From Auanema rhodensis (Eukaryota > Nematoda > Chromadorea > Rhabditida > Rhabditidae), in NCBI GenBank assembly GCA_964057225.1, contig OZ059895.1:21028688-21092687 (forward strand): 64,000 nt of DNA, in the 5' to 3' direction. Each line of letters begins with the position of its first letter. Position 1 is the stretch's first letter. This document shows positions 25,860 through 38,039 of the stretch, piece by piece. The notes beneath the pieces are model-generated. The model was given only the letters and a program-made list of their open reading frames with translations. It was not told where the DNA came from and did not search any database. Position numbers and translations under genes: made by a program.

Positions 25860-28240
25860 TGCGGTTTTCAAAATTAGATTCCCCATGTCCATATTAGTCT
25901 AAAAACAAATTTTTATTAATATTGGTGCATGGTAACCATGACTTTGAAATTTACGTGAACTTTAATTTATGCTAATTAAGTGTACACATGATGTGCACTT
26001 GGTATGTAACTCGCTTCACGTGAAAGATGAAGAGATGCGGTTTTCAAAATTAGATTCCTCATGTCCATATTAGTCTAAAAACGAATTTTTATTGATATTG
26101 GTGCATGGTAACCATGACTTTGAAATTTACGTGAACTTTAATTTATGCTAATTAAGTGTACACATGATGTGCATTTGGTATGTAACTCGCTTCACGTGAA
26201 AGATGAAGAGATGCGGTTTTCAAAATTAGATTCCCCATTTCCATATTAGTCTAAAAACAAATTTTTATTGATATTGGTGCATGGTAACCATGACTTTGAA
26301 ATTTACGTGAACTTTAATTTATGCTTATTAAGTGTACACGTGATGTGCACTTGGTATGTAACTCGCTTCACGTGAAAGATGAAGAGATGCGCTTTTCGAA
26401 ATTAGATTCCCCATGTCCATATTAGTCTAAAAACACATTTTTGTTGATATAGGTGGATGGTAACCATGACTTTGAAATTTACGTGAACTTTAATTTATGC
26501 TAATTAAGTGTACACATGATGTGCACTTGGTATGTTACTCGCTTCACGTGAAAGATAAAGAGATGCGGTTTTCAAAATAGATTCCCCATTTCCATATTAG
26601 TCTAAAAACAAATTTTTATTGATATTGGTGCATGGCAACCATGACTTTAAAATTTACGTGAACTTAAATTTATGCTAATTAAGTGTACACATGATGTGCA
26701 CTTGGTATGTAACTCGCTTCACGTCAAAGATAAAGAGATGCGGTTTTCAAAATTAGATTCCCCATTTCCATGTTAGTCTAAAAACAAATTTTTATTGATA
26801 TTGGTGCATGGCAACCATGACTTTAAAATTTACGTGAACTTAAATTTATGCTAATTAAGTGTACACATGATGTGCACTTGGTATGTAACTCGCTTCACGT
26901 CAAAGATAAAGAGATGCGGTTTTCAAACTTAGATTCCCCATGTCCATATTAGTCTAAAAACAAATTTTTATTAATATTGGTGCATGGTAACCATGACTTT
27001 GAAATTTACGTGAACTTTAATTTATGCTTATTAAGTGTACACGTGATGTGCACTTGGTATGTAACTCGCTTCACGTGAAAGATAAAGAGATGCGGTTTTC
27101 AAAATTAGATTCCCCATTTCCATGTTAGTCTAAAAACAAATTTTTATTGATATTGGTGCATGGTAACCATGACTTTGAAATTTACGTGAACTTTAATTTA
27201 TGCTAATTAAATGTACACGTGATGTGCACTTGGTATGTAACTCGCTTCACGTGAAAGATGAAGAGATGCGGTTTTCAAAATTAGATTCCCCATGTCCATA
27301 TTAGTCTAAAAACAAATTTTTATTAATATTGGTGCATGGTAACCATGACTTTGAAATTTACGTGAACTTTAATTTATGCTAATTAAGTGTACACATGATA
27401 TGCACTTGGTATGTAACTCGCTTCACGTGAAAGATAAAGAGATGCGGTTTTCAAAATAGATTCCCCATTTCCATATTAGTCTAAAAACAAATTTTTATTG
27501 ATCTTGGTGCATGGCAACCATGACTTTAAAATTTACGTGAACTTTAATTTATGCTAATTAAGTGTACACATGATGTGCCTTTGGTATGTAACTCGCTTCA
27601 CGTCAAAGATAAAGAGATGCGGTTTTCAAAATTAGATTCCCCATGTCCATATTAGTCTAAAAACAAATTTTTATTAATATTGGTGCATGGTAACCATGAC
27701 TTTGAAATTTACGTGAACTTTAATTTATGCTAATTAAGTGTACACATGATGTGCGCTTGGTATGTAACTCGCTTCACGTGAAAGATAAAGAGATGCGGTT
27801 TTCAAAATTAGATTCCCCATTTCCATGTTAGTCTAAAAACAAATTTTTATTGATATTGGTGCATGGCAACCATGACTTTAAAATTTACGTGAACTTAAAT
27901 TTATGCTAATTAAGTGTACACATGATGTGCACTTGGTATGTCACTCGCTTCACGTCAAAGATAAAGAGATGCGGTTTTCAAAATTAGATTCCCCATGTCC
28001 ATATTAGTCTAAAAACAAATTTTTATTAATATTGGTGCATGGTAACCATGACTTTGAAATTTACGTGAACATTAATTTATGCTAATTAAGTGTACACGTG
28101 ATGTGCACTTGGTATGTAACTCGCTTCACGTGAAAGATAAAGAGATGCGGTTTTCAAAATTAGATTCCCCATGTCCATATTAGTCTAAAAACAAATTTTT
28201 ATTAATATTGGTGCATGGTAACCATGACTTTGAAATTTAC
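25860..28240. repeat. 17-monomer tandem unit, copy 2
   Basis: Copy of 22870-25250 at +2,989 bp. Between the two matched stretches (about 25.25-25.86 kb) lies a three-monomer linker with ATTAAATG, ATGATATGC, GTAACACGC (25654) and CACGTTAAAG. The match ends near 28.24 kb at TTTAATTTGTGC. Confidence 0.85.
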
Positions 28241-28249
28241 GTGAACTTT

Positions 28250-29310
28250 AATTTGTGCTAATTAAGTGTACACATGATGTGCACTTGGTATGTAACTCGC
28301 TTTACGTCAAAGATAAAGAGATGCGGTTTTCAAAATTAGATTCCCCATGTCCATATTAGTCTAAAAACAAATTTTTATTAATATTGGTGCATGGTAACCA
28401 TGACTTTGAAATTTACGTGAACTTTAATTTATGCTAATTAAGTGTACACATGATGTGCGCTTGGTATGTAACTCGCTTCACGTGAAAGATGAAGAGATGC
28501 GGTTTTCAAAATTAGATTCCTCATGTCCATATTAGTCTAAAAACGAATTTTTATTGATATTGGTGCATGGTAACCATGACTTTGAAATTTACGTGAACTT
28601 TAATTCATGCTTATTAAGTGTACACGTGATGTGCACTTGGTATGTAACTCGCTTCACGTGAAAGATGAAGAGATGCGGTTTTCAAAATAGATTCCCCATT
28701 TCCAAATTAGTCTAAAAACAAATTTTTATTGATATTGGTGCATGGCAACCATGACTTTAAAATTTACGTGAACTTTAATTTGTGCTAATTAAGTGTACAC
28801 ATGATGTGCACTTGGTATGTAACTCGCTTTACGTCAAAGATAAAGAGATGCGGTTTTCAAAATTAGATTCCCCATGTCCATATTAGTCTAAAAACAAATT
28901 TTTATTAATATTGGTGCATGGTAACCATGACTTTGAAATTTACGTGAACATTAATTTATGCTAATTAAGTGTACACGTGATGTGCACTTGGTATGTAACT
29001 CGCTTCACGTGAAAGATAAAGAGATGCGGTTTTCAAAATTAGATTCCCCATGTCCATATTAGTCTAAAAACAAATTTTTATTAATATTGGTGCATGGTAA
29101 CCATGACTTTGAAATTTACGTGAACTTCAATTTATGCTAATTAAGTGTACACGTGATGTGCACTTGGTATGTAACTCGCTTCACGTGAAAGATGAAGAGA
29201 TGCGGTTTTCAAAATAGATTCCCCATTTCCAAATTAGTCTAAAAACAAATTTTTATTGATATTGGTGCATGGCAACCATGACTTTAAAATTTACGTGAAC
29301 TTTAATTTGT
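28250..29310. repeat. Three-monomer recombinant patch
   Basis: The rare ATTTGTGCTAATT variant occurs at 28251, 28778 and 29305, each 527 bp apart (three monomers less one base). The monomers between are not identical: the first interval contains GCGCTTGG and ATTCATGCTTATTAAG, the second GAACATTAAT (28946). The same variant is single in version 2 (21921). The patch sits exactly at the joint between the 17-monomer tandem and version 3. Confidence 0.72.
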
Positions 29311-32300
29311 GCTAATTAAGTGTACACATGATGTGCACTTGGTATGTAACTCGCTTTACGTCAAAGATAAAGAGATGCGGTTTTCAAAATTAGATTCCCC
29401 ATGTCCATATTAGTCTAAAAACAAATTTTTATTAATATTGGTGCATGGTAACCATGACTTTGAAATTTACGTGAACTTTAATTTATGCTAATTAAGTGTA
29501 CACATGATGTGCGCTTGGTATGTAACTCGCTTCACGTGAAAGATGAAGAGATGCGGTTTTCAAAATTAGATTCCTCATGTCCATATTAGTCTAAAAACGA
29601 ATTTTTATTGATATTGGTGCATGGTAACCATGACTTTGAAATTTACGTGAACTTTAATTCATGCTTATTAAGTGTACACGTGATGTGCACTTGGTATGTA
29701 ACTCGCTTCACGTGAAAGATAAAGAGATGCGGTTTTTAAAATTAGATTCCTCATGTCCATATTAGTCTAAAAACAAATTTTTATTGATATTGGTGCATGG
29801 TAACCATGACTTTGAAATTTACGTGAACTTCAATTTATGCTAATTAAGTGTACACGTGATGTGCACTTGGTATGTAACTCGCTTCACGTGAAAGATGAAG
29901 AGATGCGGTTTTCAAAATAGATTCCCCATTTCCAAATTAGTCTAAAAACAAATTTTTATTGATATTGGTGCATGGCAACCATGACTTTAAAATTTACGTG
30001 AACTTTAATTTATGCTAATTAAGTGTACACATGATGTGCACTTGGTATGTAACTCGCTTTACGTCAAAGATAAAGAGATGCGGTTTTCAAAATTAGATTC
30101 CCCATGTCCATATTAGTCTAAAAACAAATTTTTATTAATATTGGTGCATGGTAACCATGACTTTGAAATTTACGTGAACTTTAATTTATGCTAATTAAGT
30201 GTACACATGATGTGCGCTTGGTATGTAACTCGCTTCACGTGAAAGATAAAGAGATGCGGTTTTCAAAATTAGATTCCCCATGTCCATATTAGTCTAAAAA
30301 CAAATTTTTATTAATATTGGTGCATGGTAACCATGACTTTGAAATTTACGTGAACTTTAATTTATGCTAATTAAGTGTACACATGATGTGCACTTGGTAT
30401 GTAACTCGCTTCACGTGAAAGATGAAGAGATGCGGTTTTCAAAATTAGATTCCTCATGTCCATATTAGTCTAAAAACGAATTTTTATTGATATTGGTGCA
30501 TGGTAACCATGACTTTGAAATTTACGTGAACTTTAATTTATGCTAATTAAGTGTACACATGATGTGCATTTGGTATGTAACTCGCTTCACGTGAAAGATG
30601 AAGAGATGCGGTTTTCAAAATTAGATTCCCCATTTCCATATTAGTCTAAAAACAAATTTTTATTGATATTGGTGCATGGTAACCATGACTTTGAAATTTA
30701 CGTGAACTTTAATTTATGCTTATTAAGTGTACACGTGATGTGCACTTGGTATGTAACTCGCTTCACGTGAAAGATGAAGAGATGCGCTTTTCGAAATTAG
30801 ATTCCCCATGTCCATATTAGTCTAAAAACACATTTTTGTTGATATAGGTGGATGGTAACCATGACTTTGAAATTTACGTGAACTTTAATTTATGCTAATT
30901 AAGTGTACACATGATGTGCACTTGGTATGTTACTCGCTTCACGTGAAAGATAAAGAGATGCGGTTTTCAAAATAGATTCCCCATTTCCATATTAGTCTAA
31001 AAACAAATTTTTATTGATATTGGTGCATGGCAACCATGACTTTAAAATTTACGTGAACTTAAATTTATGCTAATTAAGTGTACACATGATGTGCACTTGG
31101 TATGTAACTCGCTTCACGTCAAAGATAAAGAGATGCGGTTTTCAAAATTAGATTCCCCATTTCCATGTTAGTCTAAAAACAAATTTTTATTGATATTGGT
31201 GCATGGCAACCATGACTTTAAAATTTACGTGAACTTAAATTTATGCTAATTAAGTGTACACATGATGTGCACTTGGTATGTAACTCGCTTCACGTCAAAG
31301 ATAAAGAGATGCGGTTTTCAAACTTAGATTCCCCATGTCCATATTAGTCTAAAAACAAATTTTTATTAATATTGGTGCATGGTAACCATGACTTTGAAAT
31401 TTACGTGAACTTTAATTTATGCTTATTAAGTGTACACGTGATGTGCACTTGGTATGTAACTCGCTTCACGTGAAAGATAAAGAGATGCGGTTTTCAAAAT
31501 TAGATTCCCCATTTCCATGTTAGTCTAAAAACAAATTTTTATTGATATTGGTGCATGGTAACCATGACTTTGAAATTTACGTGAACTTTAATTTATGCTA
31601 ATTAAATGTACACGTGATGTGCACTTGGTATGTAACTCGCTTCACGTGAAAGATGAAGAGATGCGGTTTTCAAAATTAGATTCCCCATGTCCATATTAGT
31701 CTAAAAACAAATTTTTATTAATATTGGTGCATGGTAACCATGACTTTGAAATTTACGTGAACTTTAATTTATGCTAATTAAGTGTACACATGATATGCAC
31801 TTGGTATGTAACTCGCTTCACGTGAAAGATAAAGAGATGCGGTTTTCAAAATAGATTCCCCATTTCCATATTAGTCTAAAAACAAATTTTTATTGATCTT
31901 GGTGCATGGCAACCATGACTTTAAAATTTACGTGAACTTTAATTTATGCTAATTAAGTGTACACATGATGTGCCTTTGGTATGTAACTCGCTTCACGTCA
32001 AAGATAAAGAGATGCGGTTTTCAAAATTAGATTCCCCATGTCCATATTAGTCTAAAAACAAATTTTTATTAATATTGGTGCATGGTAACCATGACTTTGA
32101 AATTTACGTGAACTTTAATTTATGCTAATTAAGTGTACACATGATGTGCGCTTGGTATGTAACTCGCTTCACGTGAAAGATAAAGAGATGCGGTTTTCAA
32201 AATTAGATTCCCCATTTCCATGTTAGTCTAAAAACAAATTTTTATTGATATTGGTGCATGGCAACCATGACTTTAAAATTTACGTGAACTTAAATTTATG

Positions 32301-35300
32301 CTAATTAAGTGTACACATGATGTGCACTTGGTATGTCACTCGCTTCACGTCAAAGATAAAGAGATGCGGTTTTCAAAATTAGATTCCCCATGTCCATATT
32401 AGTCTAAAAACAAATTTTTATTAATATTGGTGCATGGTAACCATGACTTTGAAATTTACGTGAACATTAATTTATGCTAATTAAGTGTACACGTGATGTG
32501 CACTTGGTATGTAACTCGCTTCACGTGAAAGATAAAGAGATGCGGTTTTCAAAATTAGATTCCCCATGTCCATATTAGTCTAAAAACAAATTTTTATTAA
32601 TATTGGTGCATGGTAACCATGACTTTGAAATTTACGTGAACTTCAATTTATGCTAATTAAATGTACACGTGATGTGCACTTGGTATGTAACTCGCTTCAC
32701 GTGAAAGATGAAGAGATGCGGTTTTCAAAATTAGATTCCCCATGTCCATATTAGTCTAAAAACAAATTTTTATTAATATTGGTGCATGGTAACCATGACT
32801 TTGAAATTTACGTGAACTTTAATTTATGCTAATTAAGTGTACACATGATATGCACTTGGTATGTAACTCGCTTCACGTGAAAGATAAAGAGATGCGGTTT
32901 TCAAAATAGATTCCCCATTTCCATATTAGTCTAAAAACAAATTTTTATTGATATTGGTGCATGGCAACCATGACTTTAAAATTTACGTGAACTTTAATTT
33001 ATGCTAATTAAGTGTACACATGATGTGCACTTGGTATGTAACACGCTTTACGTCAAAGATAAAGAGATGCGGTTTTCAAAATTAGATTCCCCATGTCCAT
33101 ATTAGTCTAAAAACAAATTTTTATTGATATTGGTGCATGGTAACCATGACTTTGAAATTTACGTGAACTTTAATTTATGCTAATTAAGTGTACACATGAT
33201 GTGCGCTTGGTATGTAACTCGCTTCACGTTAAAGATAAAGAGATGCGGTTTTCAAAATTAGATTCCCCATGTCCATATTAGTCTAAAAACAAATTTTTAT
33301 TAATATTGGTGCATGGTAACCATGACTTTGAAATTTACGTGAACTTTAATTTATGCTAATTAAGTGTACACATGATGTGCACTTGGTATGTAACTCGCTT
33401 CACGTGAAAGATGAAGAGATGCGGTTTTCAAAATTAGATTCCTCATGTCCATATTAGTCTAAAAACGAATTTTTATTGATATTGGTGCATGGTAACCATG
33501 ACTTTGAAATTTACGTGAACTTTAATTTATGCTAATTAAGTGTACACATGATGTGCATTTGGTATGTAACTCGCTTCACGTGAAAGATGAAGAGATGCGG
33601 TTTTCAAAATTAGATTCCCCATTTCCATATTAGTCTAAAAACAAATTTTTATTGATATTGGTGCATGGTAACCATGACTTTGAAATTTACGTGAACTTTA
33701 ATTTATGCTTATTAAGTGTACACGTGATGTGCACTTGGTATGTAACTCGCTTCACGTGAAAGATGAAGAGATGCGCTTTTCGAAATTAGATTCCCCATGT
33801 CCATATTAGTCTAAAAACACATTTTTGTTGATATAGGTGGATGGTAACCATGACTTTGAAATTTACGTGAACTTTAATTTATGCTAATTAAGTGTACACA
33901 TGATGTGCACTTGGTATGTTACTCGCTTCACGTGAAAGATAAAGAGATGCGGTTTTCAAAATAGATTCCCCATTTCCATATTAGTCTAAAAACAAATTTT
34001 TATTGATATTGGTGCATGGCAACCATGACTTTAAAATTTACGTGAACTTAAATTTATGCTAATTAAGTGTACACATGATGTGCACTTGGTATGTAACTCG
34101 CTTCACGTCAAAGATAAAGAGATGCGGTTTTCAAAATTAGATTCCCCATTTCCATGTTAGTCTAAAAACAAATTTTTATTGATATTGGTGCATGGCAACC
34201 ATGACTTTAAAATTTACGTGAACTTAAATTTATGCTAATTAAGTGTACACATGATGTGCACTTGGTATGTAACTCGCTTCACGTCAAAGATAAAGAGATG
34301 CGGTTTTCAAACTTAGATTCCCCATGTCCATATTAGTCTAAAAACAAATTTTTATTAATATTGGTGCATGGTAACCATGACTTTGAAATTTACGTGAACT
34401 TTAATTTATGCTTATTAAGTGTACACGTGATGTGCACTTGGTATGTAACTCGCTTCACGTGAAAGATAAAGAGATGCGGTTTTCAAAATTAGATTCCCCA
34501 TTTCCATGTTAGTCTAAAAACAAATTTTTATTGATATTGGTGCATGGTAACCATGACTTTGAAATTTACGTGAACTTTAATTTATGCTAATTAAATGTAC
34601 ACGTGATGTGCACTTGGTATGTAACTCGCTTCACGTGAAAGATGAAGAGATGCGGTTTTCAAAATTAGATTCCCCATGTCCATATTAGTCTAAAAACAAA
34701 TTTTTATTAATATTGGTGCATGGTAACCATGACTTTGAAATTTACGTGAACTTTAATTTATGCTAATTAAGTGTACACATGATATGCACTTGGTATGTAA
34801 CTCGCTTCACGTGAAAGATAAAGAGATGCGGTTTTCAAAATAGATTCCCCATTTCCATATTAGTCTAAAAACAAATTTTTATTGATCTTGGTGCATGGCA
34901 ACCATGACTTTAAAATTTACGTGAACTTTAATTTATGCTAATTAAGTGTACACATGATGTGCCTTTGGTATGTAACTCGCTTCACGTCAAAGATAAAGAG
35001 ATGCGGTTTTCAAAATTAGATTCCCCATGTCCATATTAGTCTAAAAACAAATTTTTATTAATATTGGTGCATGGTAACCATGACTTTGAAATTTACGTGA
35101 ACTTTAATTTATGCTAATTAAGTGTACACATGATGTGCGCTTGGTATGTAACTCGCTTCACGTGAAAGATAAAGAGATGCGGTTTTCAAAATTAGATTCC
35201 CCATTTCCATGTTAGTCTAAAAACAAATTTTTATTGATATTGGTGCATGGCAACCATGACTTTAAAATTTACGTGAACTTAAATTTATGCTAATTAAGTG

Positions 35301-35600
35301 TACACATGATGTGCACTTGGTATGTCACTCGCTTCACGTCAAAGATAAAGAGATGCGGTTTTCAAAATTAGATTCCCCATGTCCATATTAGTCTAAAAAC
35401 AAATTTTTATTAATATTGGTGCATGGTAACCATGACTTTGAAATTTACGTGAACATTAATTTATGCTAATTAAGTGTACACGTGATGTGCACTTGGTATG
35501 TAACTCGCTTCACGTGAAAGATAAAGAGATGCGGTTTTCAAAATTAGATTCCCCATGTCCATATTAGTCTAAAAACAAATTTTTATTAATATTGGTGCAT
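29100..35600. repeat. 42-monomer block, version 3 (copy of 21.7-28.2 kb)
   Basis: The offset is 7,384 bp. Pairs: ATTTGTGC 21921/29305, GCGGTTTTTAAAATTAG 22345/29729, GCGCTTTTCG 23400/30784 and 26389/33773, GAACATTAAT 25078/32462 and 28067/35451, GTAACACGC 25654/33038. It therefore carries its own 17-monomer tandem (30784 to 33773 is again 2,989 bp). Because it keeps the version-2 patch (22.44-22.88 equals about 29.82-30.27 kb), it descends from version 2 after that patch arose. Confidence 0.87.
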
Positions 35601-36790
35601 GGTAACCATGACTTTGAAATTTACGTGAACTTCAATTTATGCTAATTAAATGTACACGTGATGTGCACTTGGTATGTAACTCGCTTCACGTGAAAGATGA
35701 AGAGATGCGGTTTTCAAAATTAGATTCCCCATGTCCATATTAGTCTAAAAACAAATTTTTATTAATATTGGTGCATGGTAACCATGACTTTGAAATTTAC
35801 GTGAACTTTAATTTATGCTAATTAAGTGTACACATGATATGCACTTGGTATGTAACTCGCTTCACGTGAAAGATAAAGAGATGCGGTTTTCAAAATAGAT
35901 TCCCCATTTCCATATTAGTCTAAAAACAAATTTTTATTGATATTGGTGCATGGCAACCATGACTTTAAAATTTACGTGAACTTTAATTTATGCTAATTAA
36001 GTGTACACATGATGTGCACTTGGTATGTAACACGCTTTACGTCAAAGATAAAGAGATGCGGTTTTCAAAATTAGATTCCCCATGTCCATATTAGTCTAAA
36101 AACAAATTTTTATTGATATTGGTGCATGGTAACCATGACTTTGAAATTTACGTGAACTTTAATTTATGCTAATTAAGTGTACACATGATGTGCGCTTGGT
36201 ATGTAACTCGCTTCACGTTAAAGATAAAGAGATGCGGTTTTCAAAATTAGATTCCCCATTTCCATATTAGTCTAAAAACAAATTTTTATTGATATTGGTG
36301 CATGGCAACCATGACTTTAAAATTTACGTGAACTTTAATTTATGCTAATTAAGTTTACACATGATGTGCACTTGGTATGTAACTCGCTTCACGTCAAAGA
36401 TAAAGAGATGCGGTTTTCAAAATTAGATTCCCCATGTCCATATTAGTCTAAAAACAAATTTTTATTAATATTGGTGCATGGTAACCATGACTTTGAAATT
36501 TACGTGAACTTTAATTTATGCTAATTAAGTGTACACATGATGTGCACTTGGTATGTAACTCGCTTCACGTGAAAGATGAAGAGATGCGGTTTTCAAAAAA
36601 ATTAGATTCCTCATGTCCATATTAGTCTAAAAACGATTTTTTATTGATATTGGTGCATGGTAACCATGACTTTGAAATTTACGTGAACTTTAATTTATGC
36701 TTATTAAGTGTACACGTGATGTGCACTTGGTATGTAACTCGCTTCACGTGAAAGATAAAGGGATGCGGTTTTCAAAATTAGATTCCCCAT
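33240..36790. repeat. 32-monomer offset duplication, first copy
   Basis: This stretch recurs at +5,631 bp (32 monomers less one base): GCGCTTTTCG 33773/39404, GAACATTAAT 35451/41082, GTAACACGC 36027/41658 and the +3 insertion 36594/42225. It overlaps the tail of version 3 and runs on past it. A private change, AAGTTTACAC for AAGTGTACAC near 36.35 kb, is absent from the partner. Confidence 0.83.
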
Positions 36791-37656
36791 GTCCATATTA
36801 GTCTAAAAACAAATTTTTATTGATATTGGTGCATGGTAACCATGACTTTGAAATTTATGTGAACTTTAATTTATGCTAATTAAGTGTACACATGATGTGC
36901 ACTTGGTATGTAACTCGCTTCACGTGAAAGATGAAGAGATGCGGTTTTCAAAATTAGATTCCCCATGTCCATATTAGTCTAAAAACAAATTTTTATTGAT
37001 ATTGGTGCATGGTAACCATGACTTTGAAATTTACGTGAACTTTAATTTATGCTTATTAAGTGTACACGTGATGTGCACTTGGTATGTAACTCGCTTCACG
37101 TGAAAGATGAAGAGATGCGCTTTTCGAAAATAGATTCCCCATGTCCATATTAGTCTAAAAACACATTTTTGTTGATATTGGTGGATGGTAACCATGACTT
37201 TGAAATTTACGTGAACTTCAATTTATGCTAATTAAGTGTACACATGATGTGCACTTGGTATGTAACTCGCTTCAAGTCAAAGATAAAGAGATGCGGTTTT
37301 CAAAATTAGATTCCCTATGTCCATATTAGTCTAAAAACAAATTTTTATTAATATTGGTGCATGGTAACCATGACTTTGAAATTTACGTGAACTTTAATTT
37401 ATGCTAATTAAGTGTACACGTGATGTGCACTTGGTATGTAACTCGCTTCACGTGAAAGATGAAGAGATGCGGTTTTCAAAATTAGATTCCCCATTTCCAT
37501 ATTAGTCTAAAAACAAATTTTTATTGATATTGGCGCATGGTAACCATGACTTTGAAATTTACGTGAACTTTAATTTATGCTAATTAAGTGTACACATGAT
37601 GTGCGCTTGGTATGTAACTCGCTTCACGTGAAAGATGAAGAGATGCGGTTTTCAAA
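36780..37656. repeat. Transposed copy of about 18.3-19.2 kb
   Basis: GCGCTTTTCGAAAATAG (37117) and GGCGCATGG (37532) match 18647 and 19062 at one common offset, 18,470 bp (105 monomers). This five-monomer stretch is therefore copied from far away rather than from a neighbour. A private TTTATGTGAAC near 36.86 kb distinguishes it. Confidence 0.75.
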
Positions 37657-37832
37657 ATTAGATTCCTCATTTCCATGTTAGTCTAAAAACACATTTTTGT
37701 TGATATAGGTGGATGGTAACCATGACTTTGAAATTTACGTGAACTTTAATTTATGCTAATTAAGTGTACACGTGATGTGCACTTGGTATGTAACTCGCTT
37801 CACGTGAAAGATGAAGAGATGCGGTTTTCAAA
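37657..37832. repeat. Chimeric monomer
   Basis: Its first part is the CTCATTTCCATGTTAG type. It then switches at the A-run to the AACACATTTTTGTTGATATAGGTGGATGG type, elsewhere always preceded by CATGTCCATATTAG. It reads as a single-monomer crossover product. The flanking GGCGCATGG monomers (37532 and 37884, 352 bp apart) look like a duplication surrounding it. Confidence 0.72.
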
Positions 37833-38039
37833 ATTAGATTCCCCATTTCCATATTAGTCTAAAAACAAATTTTTATTGATATTGGCGCATGGTAACCATG
37901 ACTTTGAAATTTACGTGAACTTTAATTTATGCTAATTAAGTGTACACATGATGTGCACTTGGTATGTAACTCGCTTTACGTCAAAGATAAAGAGATGCGG
38001 TTTTCAAAATTAGATTCCTCATTTCCATATTAGTCTAAA

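Noticed and set aside
11550-35600. Assembly duplication as the sole explanation of the 7.39 kb copies
   Set aside because: The three versions differ by private substitutions, a conversion patch and indels (7,392, 7,391 and 7,384 bp), which a simple assembly error would not create. Read-level confirmation is still needed for exact copy number.
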